The notes under the pieces were generated by a model. It made no database searches and was not told the DNA's origin. It saw only the letters and a program-made list of their open reading frames with translations. A stretch of DNA of 64,000 nt from Paenibacillus agricola (lineage in GTDB: Bacteria > Bacillota > Bacilli > Paenibacillales > NBRC-103111), in the NCBI RefSeq assembly GCF_011440305.1, contig NZ_JAAOIW010000016.1, forward strand, positions 62,001 to 126,000, read 5' to 3'. The position numbers and the translations under genes were made by a program. Positions 34,196-42,762 of this stretch are shown here, piece by piece (position 1 is the stretch's first letter; each line of letters begins with the position of its first letter).

Positions 34196-35168
34196 GGGTG
34201 TCGGAGTGAGCTTAATGTCATACGGTGTTGTCAGTAATTTGGAGCGGTTAAAAGAAAAACTGTTAAACGTAATCGAAGCCGGCTTTAGCTCGGTTGAAAT
34301 TCCGATCCAAGGAATGAACGTTATTGTAAACGGTGAGATCGATCTGCGAAGGCTGGATGCCTATTCGAAGCTGCTTGGCAGCTTGTCATTGAACTATACG
34401 ATGCATGCTCCATTCGATCTGAATTTATTCCGGCAAGGTAGCTTATCCTTCGAGAAAAAATTATTTATGGCTTCACTTGAAGTGGCTGGAGCGGTTGGAG
34501 CGGAGATCATGGTTTATCACGTTGGACGTTTCGTAGGTGAAGAGCAATTTATTTATCCGCATACTTGGATGAGCTACACGGATGCCGAAAAGCAGCAATT
34601 GATGCAGCAGGAAATTGATTTTATACGTATCGCTGGAGAACGTGCCCAACAGCTAAAGGTTCGAATCGGAATGGAAAATGTGCGGCCTTATCTAGATTGT
34701 CCTGATTACTGCTATTCGGTCATTCCAAGAATGCTAGCGCAGCAGGTTGCCGCCATTGGCCATGCTCATGTAGGTATTACACTGGATGTAGGACATTTAC
34801 ATCTCTCCACGCAGATGTATGGACTAAGCTTGCATGATGAGCTCCAGGCAATGCTTCCATATATTATCCATTTACATGTCCATGACAATTTCGGCAAGCC
34901 CTGCTTTTCGACGGAAAAGAACCAATACGAGCTCCTGCCTCTGGGACGCGGCGACATGCATATGCCTATAGGGGAAGGCGAGGTTCCCATGGCGCAAATC
35001 GCCAGAATGTTGGAAGCCACACCATTCCATGGTTACCTGATTCACGAAATAAGAGAACAATACGAGTACAGCTGGAGCGAATTATCCCAAAAGCACCACG
35101 ATCTTTTGTCATTAGAGAGTACACCAATAGATATGACCCTTCCAACCGAAAAGCAACATGTAGGATAA
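34182..35168 (+). CDS. Endonuclease IV/xylose-isomerase-fold metalloenzyme of the C-P lyase operon
   Basis: 328 residues with an AP-endonuclease-2-type TIM barrel. All nine positions expected for a trinuclear zinc site can be matched by eye: H75, H113, E165, D202 and H205 (LDVGH), H232 (HLHVHD), D258 and H260 (GDMH), E289. The D-x2-H and D-x-H spacings equal those of endonuclease IV. It is not a named phn gene. GTG 34182 follows AAGGAG (34170-34175) and overlaps phnM. Position between phnM and phnPP suggests it acts on a phosphorylated ribose product or a phosphate ester; isomerase, epimerase and phosphodiesterase are all possible. Confidence 0.75.
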   Translation: MLKLKGVGVSLMSYGVVSNLERLKEKLLNVIEAGFSSVEIPIQGMNVIVNGEIDLRRLDAYSKLLGSLSLNYTMHAPFDLNLFRQGSLSFEKKLFMASLEVAGAVGAEIMVYHVGRFVGEEQFIYPHTWMSYTDAEKQQLMQQEIDFIRIAGERAQQLKVRIGMENVRPYLDCPDYCYSVIPRMLAQQVAAIGHAHVGITLDVGHLHLSTQMYGLSLHDELQAMLPYIIHLHVHDNFGKPCFSTEKNQYELLPLGRGDMHMPIGEGEVPMAQIARMLEATPFHGYLIHEIREQYEYSWSELSQKHHDLLSLESTPIDMTLPTEKQHVG

Positions 35169-35217
35169 TATACAAGAGCATGTGCGCAGAAAAAAACAAG
35201 AGGTGGTGCGCTGTTTG

Positions 35218-36093
35218 ATGATTACTCAAGGTAAAGTGGATTTACACTGCCATACCAAAGCATCCGATAATACGCTTACCGTTCGCGAAGTGATAGAGTC
35301 GGCAAAGATAGCGGGGATCAGCCATTTGGCTATCACGGATCATGATACAACACTCGGCTTAGCAGAAGCGATTACCCTTGGGGAACAGCAGGGTATTCAT
35401 ATTATTCCTGGTATTGAAATTTCTGCCTATGACTACAACAGAAATAGAAGAGCCCATATATTGGGTTACTATATCATGCAGGGACACCCGGCCATAACAG
35501 AGATATGTAATCCAATTGTCGAGCAAAGGCATCAAGCCTCCATGCAAATGGTTAAACAATTAATCGAAGCAGGCTATAATCTCACCTGGGAGCAAGTTCA
35601 GCAATATGCCAAGGGCGGGTCGGCTGTCTATAAACAGCATATTATGAATGCATTGATGGATAATGGTTATTGCAGCGAAATCTTAGGTGAATTACACAAA
35701 AAGCTGTTTTCACGCAGTGGTGAAGGAGATCAACCTGGAATTGCCTATATTCCACTGCAATATGTGGATGCAGCTACCGCGATTAAAGCGATTCGTGAAG
35801 CAGGAGGCATTCCCGTATTAGCCCACCCCGGACAGCTGAATAACTATGAAGCTATTGCCGAGTGGGTCGAAATTGGCTTAGAAGGGATCGAAGTCTTTCA
35901 CCCTTCCCACAACAAAGCTGGAGAAGTGGAAAAGGCAAAAGCCTATGCGCAAACGTATAATCTGGTGATGACCGGAGGCTCCGATTTTCACGGAGGCTAT
36001 GGAAATATGGCCTACCCATTAGGCAGTATAGACGCAGGGCTAGCGAACTTGCAGGCGCTCATTGATAGAAGGGCTGAACGAGCATCGGTTTAA
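35218..36093 (+). CDS. phnPP: PHP-family cyclic phosphate dihydrolase (PhnPP-like)
   Basis: 291 residues with a PHP domain: DLHCHTKASDNTL (H10, H12, D17), ITDHD (D41, H42, D43), PGIEISAY, PVLAHPG and the C-terminal GGSDFHGGYG. A PHP enzyme of C-P lyase clusters in Eggerthella and Clostridioides, PhnPP, converts 5-phosphoribosyl 1,2-cyclic phosphate to ribose 5-phosphate and phosphate. No phnP or phnN occurs in this window, so this gene is the best candidate for that step. I chose ATG 35218 (TTG 35215 is close) behind AGAGGTGG; GTG 35182 lacks a ribosome site. Confidence 0.85.
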   Translation: MITQGKVDLHCHTKASDNTLTVREVIESAKIAGISHLAITDHDTTLGLAEAITLGEQQGIHIIPGIEISAYDYNRNRRAHILGYYIMQGHPAITEICNPIVEQRHQASMQMVKQLIEAGYNLTWEQVQQYAKGGSAVYKQHIMNALMDNGYCSEILGELHKKLFSRSGEGDQPGIAYIPLQYVDAATAIKAIREAGGIPVLAHPGQLNNYEAIAEWVEIGLEGIEVFHPSHNKAGEVEKAKAYAQTYNLVMTGGSDFHGGYGNMAYPLGSIDAGLANLQALIDRRAERASV

Positions 36094-36116
36094 AGGTTCC
36101 TACCATCAATTATTAT

Positions 36117-36162
36117 AAGGGGTTGTCCTAAAGGTCTGAAAAGACATGAGGGATAGCCCCTT
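36117..36162 (+). terminator. Hairpin at the end of the C-P lyase operon
   Basis: AAGGGGTTGTCC (36117-36128) pairs with GGATAGCCCCTT (36151-36162) with two G-U pairs. The T-run is poor, so termination is likely but not certain. Confidence 0.55.
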
Positions 36163-36245
36163 AGTTATTGAATCTTCAATTTTATACTTGATTAATCGAT
36201 TTAACTCGGATTCTTACAAACTGAAAATCTGTGGATAATAGTCTG

Positions 36246-36266
36246 TTAACAAATACTGCTTATAAT
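36246..36266 (+). promoter_or_regulatory. Candidate activator-dependent promoter for the second ABC transporter
   Basis: A perfect TATAAT is at 36261-36266 with no recognisable -35. TTAACA at 36246-36251 and CTTACA at 36213-36218 lie 33 bp (three 11-bp steps) apart and at the same offset from the -10 as the hexamers at 23042. The two hexamers between them do not match. A degenerate PhoP box is possible but weak. Confidence 0.35.
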
Positions 36267-36309
36267 TGAGGGGAGAGAGATAAAACGATTTTTAAGGGAG
36301 AGAAACTAT

Positions 36310-37359
36310 TTGTTTAAGAAAAACGGATTGATGATGGGGTTGGCAGTATTAATGATAATTAGCGGATGCGGTTCCAAAGAGCAATCGGCACCTACACAAG
36401 GTTCAGAACAGACAAGCGTGAATAAAGCAGTAACCACGCCAGTAGCGGGGTCACTATCGTTCTATACGTCCCAACCAGAAGAAGATGTAACGAAGCTGCT
36501 AGCTGCCTATAATAAGAAATTTCCGGATGTGTTGGTCGAAACTTTCCGTTCTGGTACAGAAGAAGTTATAGCCAAGGTACAGGCGGAAAATCAAGCGGGC
36601 AAAATTCAAGCAGATGTCCTGTTGGTGGCTGATGCTGTAACATTCGAAGGCTTGAAAAAACAAGAGCTTCTGCTTTCTTATAAATCGCCTGAGTTGAACA
36701 AGATACCCAAGACGTTAGTGGACCCGGATGGCATGTATGCGGGAACCAAAATCATAGCGACCGCTTTGGCTATTAATACTGAGAAAGTTAAAACAGTTCC
36801 GACTAGTTGGAAAGTGCTGAGTTCTGCCGAAAGTAAAGATAATAGTATCATGCCAAGTCCGATTTATTCTGGGGCCGCTGCTTATAATGTAGGTGTATTT
36901 ACACGCACGGATGGTTTTGGATGGGACTATTTGAAGGGGTTAAAAACGAATAATATTTCCGTCGTCAAGGGAAATGGTGCTGTACTGAAATCCGTAGCAA
37001 CAGGGGAGAAAGCATACGCTATGGTGGTTGATTATATGGTTGCAAGGGAGAAAGCCAAAGGATCTCCTGTTGAGCTTGTGTACCCTTCCGAAGGGGTTCC
37101 CATCATTACAGAACCGATTGGTATTATGAAAAAAGCGGCTAACGTGAAAGCCGCTCAATCCTTTGTGGATTTCGTGCTGTCTGAAGAAGGGCAAAAAGTG
37201 GCTTCTGAAATTGGATATACCCCGATTCGAGAAGGGATTGCGGCGCCTAAAGGATTAAAGTCGAGCTCGGAGTTCAAAGTGCTGTCATCAGATATTTCCA
37301 AGCTGACTGAAGCTCGCGAAGCGGATAAAAAGGAATTCATCCAGTTGTTCGGACAGTAA
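36310..37359 (+). CDS. Fe/2-aminoethylphosphonate-type ABC binding lipoprotein
   Basis: 349 residues with a lipoprotein signal (MIISGCGS). The mature part is a family 1/6-type binding protein of the FutA/FbpA or PhnS kind: GSLSFYTSQPEEDVTKLLAAYNKKFPDV, FRSGTEEVIAKVQAENQAGKIQADVLLVADA, and GQKVASEIGYTPIRE. The tyrosine pairs used by ferric-binding proteins are not obvious, so iron is not assured. Being directly behind the C-P lyase operon favours an organophosphonate or phosphate ester as ligand. The start is TTG 36310, 9 nt after AAGGGAG. Confidence 0.8.
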   Translation: MFKKNGLMMGLAVLMIISGCGSKEQSAPTQGSEQTSVNKAVTTPVAGSLSFYTSQPEEDVTKLLAAYNKKFPDVLVETFRSGTEEVIAKVQAENQAGKIQADVLLVADAVTFEGLKKQELLLSYKSPELNKIPKTLVDPDGMYAGTKIIATALAINTEKVKTVPTSWKVLSSAESKDNSIMPSPIYSGAAAYNVGVFTRTDGFGWDYLKGLKTNNISVVKGNGAVLKSVATGEKAYAMVVDYMVAREKAKGSPVELVYPSEGVPIITEPIGIMKKAANVKAAQSFVDFVLSEEGQKVASEIGYTPIREGIAAPKGLKSSSEFKVLSSDISKLTEAREADKKEFIQLFGQ

Positions 37360-37379
37360 GAAGTGGAGACTAAACCCCA

Positions 37380-39131
37380 ATGACTACATCTAACTCACAT
37401 AACAAACAAATGAAGGGGAGCGGATTGGAGATTAAATCCAATCTTCTGCCCTCTTCTTTTTTTGCCGGCAAGAAGCTCTTTAGCTTATTAGGTATCGTAT
37501 TCCTTATTGTGTTCTTCCTTATACCGATTGGGAAATTGCTCTATTTAAGCGTCCAGGTTAAAACGGGACTATCCTTAGCGAATTATATGGAAATCCTTCA
37601 ACAAGCCCGAACTTGGAAATCTTTAAAGGATACTTTCCTTATTGTTTCCGGATCCACGCTTTTGTCCGTTTTCTTAGGTGTAGCGACCGCCTGGTTGATG
37701 GCATATACCGATCTTTTGCACAAAAAGCTGCTGCACCTAATGCTTCTGCTTTCCTTTATTCTGCCTTCTTATGTATTAACGCTATCCTGGTCCTCCTTTA
37801 TGGGAACCCAAGGATTAATGGCGTATGTGCTCCATCTGTTTAATCCAGTTGCCAAGCCTTGGAGCATGTATAGCTACGGCGGCATTATTTTTATTATGGG
37901 AATTCATCACTTCCCCCTTGTCTATATGCTGACCGTTGATGTACTGAAGAAAATCCCGCGGGATTTGGAGTGGGCATCCAGAGCAAGTGGGGCAGGCAAG
38001 CTCAAAACTTTTGCTTTAATCACGCTTCCGATGGCACTGCCAGGCTTGGCGAGCGGTGGGCTGCTTGCATTCCTGGCTGGGCTGGACAATTTTGGGATCC
38101 CTGCCTTCTTGGGAATTCCCGTTAATATCTCTGTACTAAGCACTCTAATTTATGAAGAAATTATCGGCTTCGGCCCGACTGCGTTTGCAAGGGGGGCTTC
38201 CTTAGCTGTAATTTTGGGTGTATTTGCAGTCATGGGTACACTTCTTCAGTGGCTTTCAGTCAGAAAAATAAAAGCAATAGACACGATGCAGGTAGACGAA
38301 AATCCTCGCTATAATTTGGGGCACTTTCGAAAATGGGTGAGTGCGCTCTTGTGGACTTCGTTGATACTGGTCACGGTCGTGCCACTGTTGTCAATGGTCG
38401 TTACCTCTATGAAAAAGGCTTACGGATTGCCCTTTAAGCTGAGTAATTTAACTTTTTCTCACTATAGGTATATCCTGCTGGAGAATCCGAAAGTATGGAC
38501 CTCCATTCAAAATAGTCTTACGCTGTCTTTCACGACGCTTGCCGTCTGTTTGATACTCGGTACGATGCTCGCCTATTTGCGGGTTCGCCGACCTTCTTGG
38601 TTTACCAAAACGGCGGAAATCATCATTGGTATTCCCTTTGCATTGCCCGGGATTGTCTTCGGTTTATCGATGATCTTTACATGGATGGAGCCGATCCCTG
38701 GGTGGAATCCTGGCATTTATGGATCTATACGTATTTTATTTATTGCGTATATTTGCCGCTTTCTGATTCTGCAGGTTCGGGCGAGTATTACTGCCTTCAT
38801 GCAAATCGATGTATCTATGGAAGAAGCCGCCCACATATTTGGAGCTAACGGATGGAGAAAATGGATATTTGTACTGCTACCGCTGCTGCTTCCAGGAATG
38901 CTGAGCGGCGCTTTTCTTGTCTTCCTGACGGCCCTCACAGAACTTACCGTATCAGCACTTCTCTGGTCATCGGGATCTCAAACAATAGGCGTTACGATAT
39001 TTAACTTTGAGCAGGCAGGAGATACGGTATATTCTACTGCATTATCGTCGTTAATTGTCGTTTTGATTGTTGCAGGAATGGGAGCTTTGCATATCTTGCA
39101 AAAAGTCCCGGTCCCAATGAAATCCCAATGA
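37380..39131 (+). CDS. Double-domain ABC permease (FbpB/PhnUV type)
   Basis: 583 residues with two permease halves of about six helices each. Both coupling loops are visible: DLEWASRASGAGKLKTFALITLPMALPG and SMEEAAHIFGANGWRKWIFVLLPLLLPG. Such fused permeases serve ferric iron, thiamine and 2-aminoethylphosphonate importers. ATG 37380 follows GGAG at a slightly long distance. It forms an operon with the binding protein (20 bp upstream) and ATPase (12 bp downstream). Confidence 0.88.
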   Translation: MTTSNSHNKQMKGSGLEIKSNLLPSSFFAGKKLFSLLGIVFLIVFFLIPIGKLLYLSVQVKTGLSLANYMEILQQARTWKSLKDTFLIVSGSTLLSVFLGVATAWLMAYTDLLHKKLLHLMLLLSFILPSYVLTLSWSSFMGTQGLMAYVLHLFNPVAKPWSMYSYGGIIFIMGIHHFPLVYMLTVDVLKKIPRDLEWASRASGAGKLKTFALITLPMALPGLASGGLLAFLAGLDNFGIPAFLGIPVNISVLSTLIYEEIIGFGPTAFARGASLAVILGVFAVMGTLLQWLSVRKIKAIDTMQVDENPRYNLGHFRKWVSALLWTSLILVTVVPLLSMVVTSMKKAYGLPFKLSNLTFSHYRYILLENPKVWTSIQNSLTLSFTTLAVCLILGTMLAYLRVRRPSWFTKTAEIIIGIPFALPGIVFGLSMIFTWMEPIPGWNPGIYGSIRILFIAYICRFLILQVRASITAFMQIDVSMEEAAHIFGANGWRKWIFVLLPLLLPGMLSGAFLVFLTALTELTVSALLWSSGSQTIGVTIFNFEQAGDTVYSTALSSLIVVLIVAGMGALHILQKVPVPMKSQ

Positions 39132-39143
39132 AAAAGGAGTTTA

Positions 39144-40184
39144 ATGATGAGCATTGAATTGAATCAGGTAAGCAAAAAATTCGGGAGCTTTGAAGCATTA
39201 ACTTCAGTGAATCTTACGATAGCAGATGGAGAATTCGTGGCTATTTTAGGTCCCTCCGGCTGCGGAAAAACGACCTTGTTGCGGCTGCTGGCTGGATTCG
39301 AGCAGCCTACATCCGGCGAAATCCATATGAACAAAGTACTTGTAGCTAAAGAGGGCTTTATACTTCCACCAGATAAGAGAAGAATCGGTATGGTATTTCA
39401 AGCTTTCGCGTTATGGCCTCATATGAATGTTAGGGAGCATGTTCGTTTTCCTATTCATCATCATCATGAAACCCCTGAAGCCATTCGTGCTAATGAAAAA
39501 GAACGAATTTCCAAAGTTCTGGGTATGGTAGGGCTGTCTGAACTGGGGACACGGATGCCCCATGAATTATCAGGGGGACAAAAGCAGAGGGTTGCTCTTG
39601 CCAGAGCGATCGCTGCGGAACCATCGATTTTATTAATGGATGAGCCGTTAAGCAGTCTGGATGCAATGCTGCGAACGGATATGCGGCGGGAGATTCAGTC
39701 CATCCACCGGCAAACAAGATCCGCAATCGTCTATGTGACACATGATCAGGGTGAAGCGTTGGCTATGGCAGATCGTATCGTTGTCATGAAGGACGGACAA
39801 ATTGAGCAAGTCGGTTCGCCGGAGGAAATTTATCTGTGGCCCCAAACTGAATTTGTAGCCAGATTCGTCTCGAAAGCTAACCTTATCCGTGGTCGATGGA
39901 ATGATGATAGGTTCACACCTGATGGAACTGATGGTAGTTTGCAATGGCTTGGTCAGCATGTGGCCAGTGAATTTAAAGCAGGAGGTCTTTATCCGGTAAG
40001 ACCTGACCAATTTAAACTGGATCCGGCATCTCACCAAGGGATTCAAGGTGAAGTGGTTAATATTCAATTCCAGGGAAAAGAGTTTCATTATCATATTCAA
40101 GTGGAGCAAGAACAATGGGAAATTGTTTCTTCCTTTCGATTTCGTTTACATGAGGAAGTATCATTAAATATGAAGGCCGAGTAA
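39144..40184 (+). CDS. ABC transporter ATPase (FbpC/PotA-like)
   Basis: 346 residues: nucleotide-binding domain with GPSGCGKTT, Q-loop FQAFALWPHMNV, LSGGQKQRVALARAI, ILLMDEPLSSLDAMLR and VTHDQGEA, followed by a C-terminal TOBE-type domain (GSLQWLG, LYPVRPDQFKL). The signature and domain plan fit iron/spermidine/2-aminoethylphosphonate importers. ATG 39144 follows AAGGAG at 39134-39139. Last gene of the three-gene transporter operon. Confidence 0.9.
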   Translation: MMSIELNQVSKKFGSFEALTSVNLTIADGEFVAILGPSGCGKTTLLRLLAGFEQPTSGEIHMNKVLVAKEGFILPPDKRRIGMVFQAFALWPHMNVREHVRFPIHHHHETPEAIRANEKERISKVLGMVGLSELGTRMPHELSGGQKQRVALARAIAAEPSILLMDEPLSSLDAMLRTDMRREIQSIHRQTRSAIVYVTHDQGEALAMADRIVVMKDGQIEQVGSPEEIYLWPQTEFVARFVSKANLIRGRWNDDRFTPDGTDGSLQWLGQHVASEFKAGGLYPVRPDQFKLDPASHQGIQGEVVNIQFQGKEFHYHIQVEQEQWEIVSSFRFRLHEEVSLNMKAE

Positions 40185-40346
40185 GCGACCTGCACGTGGG
40201 ATGGAGCAACCTACTCTGGGGATGCAATTGGATTTATTCAAGTCCGCTTCTTCAAAAAAAAGACCCCTGAATATCTTTTCTCCGACACTTGACCAGATAG
40301 ATAAATTAAGCACATGATGAAAACTTTTTAAACTCACGGATATTAT

Positions 40347-40390
40347 CAAAAAAGCGATAAGACAGCTATTTGATGGTCATCTTATCGCTT
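40347..40390 (-). terminator. Terminator of the minus-strand SDR gene
   Basis: AAGCGATAAGA (40352-40362) and TCTTATCGCTT (40380-40390) are perfect complements. Read on the minus strand the stem is followed by TTTTTT. It can also end the plus-strand ABC operon. Confidence 0.8.
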
Positions 40391-40395
40391 AACTA

Positions 40396-41076
40396 TTAAT
40401 TTGACAGATTAGTGGGATCAATCCCTTTCGGGAATGTTTCTTCAAAGCAATTCTTTTCATCGTATAGGTTATACCATGCTTCTGCAATGACATCTGGATC
40501 TCCTGCTGTACCTGCTTGTATAAAAGTTCCTATAGAAAGATGCCCTACAAATATTCCTTTTTCTTTTAGCTCATTATGCAGGTTTGTTGCATAGTTACGA
40601 ATGCCTGACATCACGATTCCAGCATTTCCAACAGAAGGCAAAGGGAACATAGAAGATAAGCCAGTTGTAAATAGAATCGCTCCTGAACCATTGTTTAGCA
40701 TGTCCGGTAATACTTCATTGACTGAAAGAACGGCAGGAAGCAAATAGCTGTTTACTTGTTCCATAACACTCTCAGGTGTTGTTTCTAAGACGTTTGTAAA
40801 TGTAGTCCATCCTGCATAAGGGCTAAATTCAAGTACATCAATGCTGCCAAAATCTTTTTTAGCAGCCCGTAAAGCTTGTTTTAATGCGGTGAAATCCGTG
40901 ACATCCGCGACATAAGACCGTACCTCAATATTCAGCTTGTTTAGTTCGTTCACGATAATTTCCAATTTCTCAGGATTACGAGAAATCGCAGCTACCTTAA
41001 ATCCTTTTTCTCCAAAATTTTTCGCGAGAGACAATCCTAGTCCAGGTCCTGCACCGATTATTGCAATAGTTCTCAT
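40396..41076 (-). CDS. SDR-fold protein lacking the catalytic Tyr-Lys
   Basis: 226 residues with an intact Rossmann start (IAIIGAGPGLGLSLAKNFGEKGF) and NADP-like ISRNPEKL. The region where S, Y-x3-K should lie reads TTGLSSMFPLPSVGNAGIVMSGIRNY, so tyrosine and lysine are replaced (N and V by my alignment). It may be a non-catalytic or altered SDR, as in some NmrA-like or atypical reductases. It is divergent from the TetR gene at 41227, a common regulator-target arrangement. ATG at 41076 is preceded on the minus strand by GGGG; the ribosome site is weak. Confidence 0.75.
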   Translation of the reverse strand: MRTIAIIGAGPGLGLSLAKNFGEKGFKVAAISRNPEKLEIIVNELNKLNIEVRSYVADVTDFTALKQALRAAKKDFGSIDVLEFSPYAGWTTFTNVLETTPESVMEQVNSYLLPAVLSVNEVLPDMLNNGSGAILFTTGLSSMFPLPSVGNAGIVMSGIRNYATNLHNELKEKGIFVGHLSIGTFIQAGTAGDPDVIAEAWYNLYDEKNCFEETFPKGIDPTNLSN

Positions 41077-41226
41077 TTTAATTTATCCCCTTATCTGTGG
41101 TGTATTTTAAAGCAACATGTGTTGTCTTAATAAGCATATAGCCTATAATGAAATAGAACAACCAACAATAAAGTAAGAATGTCGTTATAGCAACAATAAT
41201 AAAAACATGTCTGGTGGGGAGAAGAA

Positions 41227-41808
41227 GTGGGGACTAAAGTAAGGAATATACGAATGACACCGACAAAGCAGTCTTTGATTAATGCCTTTGTTAGCTTAGT
41301 GAACAAAAAGGATTTCGACAAAATATTAATAGCAGATATAACAAATGGAGCTCAGGTGAATCGTGCTACATTTTATGCGCATTTCAATGACAAGTACGAA
41401 TTGTTAGATTACATGATTAATGATTCTGCTTCTACTGTGATTGAAAAACGTACATTAGGAGTGGTAAAGTTCGATCAGAACAACATCATTCAACTCGTTT
41501 TAGCCGTATGTGACTTTCATCAACCACCGAATATTCAATGCCGCCGTAGCTACTTAAGCCTTGCACCGCTTTTGAAAGAAAAAATGATAATTGAGTTGAA
41601 AAAATATATGCTGAGAAGTTTGGATAACATATTAACAGAAATAGAGAAGAATTTTTACGTATCTATTTATGCCAATATCATACACGAGGCTGGTTATTTA
41701 TGGGCATCTGGGGATACATCGTTTCACAAAGAGGAAGTAGCCATGAAAGTCTCGTTATTAATCACAGAAGATATTTCTAGAATATCTATGAATGATATTC
41801 GTATCTAG
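41227..41808 (+). CDS. TetR-family regulator
   Basis: 193 residues. N-terminal TetR HTH: TKQSLINAFVSLVNKKDFDKILIADITNGAQVNRATFYAHFNDKYELLDYMI. The C-terminal ligand domain is poorly conserved, as usual. It begins with GTG 41227 behind GGGGAG. It is divergent from the atypical SDR gene and probably represses it. The AT-rich base composition matches that gene and the VOC gene downstream, unlike the phn region. Confidence 0.85.
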   Translation: MGTKVRNIRMTPTKQSLINAFVSLVNKKDFDKILIADITNGAQVNRATFYAHFNDKYELLDYMINDSASTVIEKRTLGVVKFDQNNIIQLVLAVCDFHQPPNIQCRRSYLSLAPLLKEKMIIELKKYMLRSLDNILTEIEKNFYVSIYANIIHEAGYLWASGDTSFHKEEVAMKVSLLITEDISRISMNDIRI

Positions 41809-41858
41809 GTCAGCTTGGCGTCGCGTTGAACTAAAGGAAACGATATCTTAATGAGGTA

Positions 41859-41894
41859 CTTAGTAGAAGGTCCCATATGGGGCTTTCTTTTTCG
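41859..41894 (+). terminator. Terminator, near-identical to the one at 53456
   Basis: GGTCCCATATGGGGCT forms a compact hairpin followed by TTCTTTTT. Thirty-three of about 36 bases, starting at CTTAGTAGAAGGTCCCA, recur at 53456-53491. The remaining intergenic sequence up to 42035 shows nothing else. Confidence 0.65.
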
Positions 41895-42089
41895 ATCCGT
41901 TTCGTGATGTATTTATTGATGGTGGGGAATCGGATCCTAATAGTGATATGACCAGTTTCTTGTCATTTAATAAATTACTGAAGAGGACTAAGCTAACTGA
42001 CAGTTATGTAAAATAAGAGGATTAGAAGGAAAATTATGATGGATACAGAAATTAATATATATTACCAAAATCTAGGGGGAGGTTATTCG

Positions 42090-42488
42090 GTGGAAAATTT
42101 CATTCTAAGAATTTCAGCTATTGAAATTCCTGTTTCTAATTTAGAAAGCTCAATAAATTGGTATGTTAAGCTATTAGGATTAGAAGTACAGTATAGAGGT
42201 TCAAATGATGCCATGTTAACTTTTAATGCAATAGGTGTGCCAGGTATTTTCCTTTGTCAAACAGAGGATAACCAAAGATTGCAATTCGTAAATACTTCTA
42301 ATGGTATAACCCACAGTGTAGTAGATTTCTATACTTCTAATCTCGAAGAGTTTCGTAATTATCTAATAAAACAAGGTGTTGAAGTCGGGAAATTGAATAT
42401 GAACTCCGACCACGGGGGATTTGGTTTCAAAGACCCAGATGGAAACTTTTTGAGTGCTTGTAATGCCATTCAAAGGGGACAAGTATAA
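42090..42488 (+). CDS. VOC-superfamily (glyoxalase/bleomycin resistance-like) protein
   Basis: 132 residues from GTG 42090, chosen because GGGGGAGG (42075-42082) lies 7 nt upstream and the fold starts directly after it; an upstream ATG at 42036 would add 18 residues without homology. Seen: ISAIEIPVSNLESSINWYVKLLGLEVQY, then GITHSVVDFYTSNLEEFRNYLIKQGVEV and GGFGFKDPDGNFLSACN, the two beta-alpha-beta modules. Metal ligands (E/H in the first strand) are partly present. Substrate unknown. Confidence 0.8.
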   Translation: MENFILRISAIEIPVSNLESSINWYVKLLGLEVQYRGSNDAMLTFNAIGVPGIFLCQTEDNQRLQFVNTSNGITHSVVDFYTSNLEEFRNYLIKQGVEVGKLNMNSDHGGFGFKDPDGNFLSACNAIQRGQV

Positions 42489-42552
42489 CTTCTAGTAAAT
42501 CTAATTAAAAATGATATAGGAAGTAACAGTAAATTTTGGAACTTAGCAATTA

Positions 42553-42762
42553 ATGATTAAATCTGAAGACGATGTGTCTGCGGTATTCAAATTCGGAAAT
42601 ATGAGTATTAACCTCTTGGATATTTCCGAGGCATACGGTCTTATCCATCCTGGAACAGTCGCAAGCCGAGAATCTGGATCTCGTTTTCAGTTTACCATTC
42701 GAGTGGATGATGTGGATGCAGTATGTAACGAATTGAATAAACGAGGTGTTGCTCTTCTTCCA
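42553..42762 (+). pseudogene. Broken VOC-domain gene fused into the cupin frame
   Basis: Codons 1-70 read MIKSEDDVSAVFKFGN, GTVASRESGSRFQFTIRVDDVDAVCNELNKRGVALL, which is the middle and second module of a VOC protein. The expected first strand (about 40 residues) and the closing GPMDRPWG...DPDGH-like end are both missing. No ribosome site precedes ATG 42553. The VOC-like sequence stops near 42762, and base composition changes shortly after. Confidence 0.65.

Noticed and set aside
36310-37359. Firm call as a ferric iron-binding protein
   Set aside because: The expected adjacent tyrosine ligands are not evident, and the gene lies beside C-P lyase genes, so the substrate is left open.
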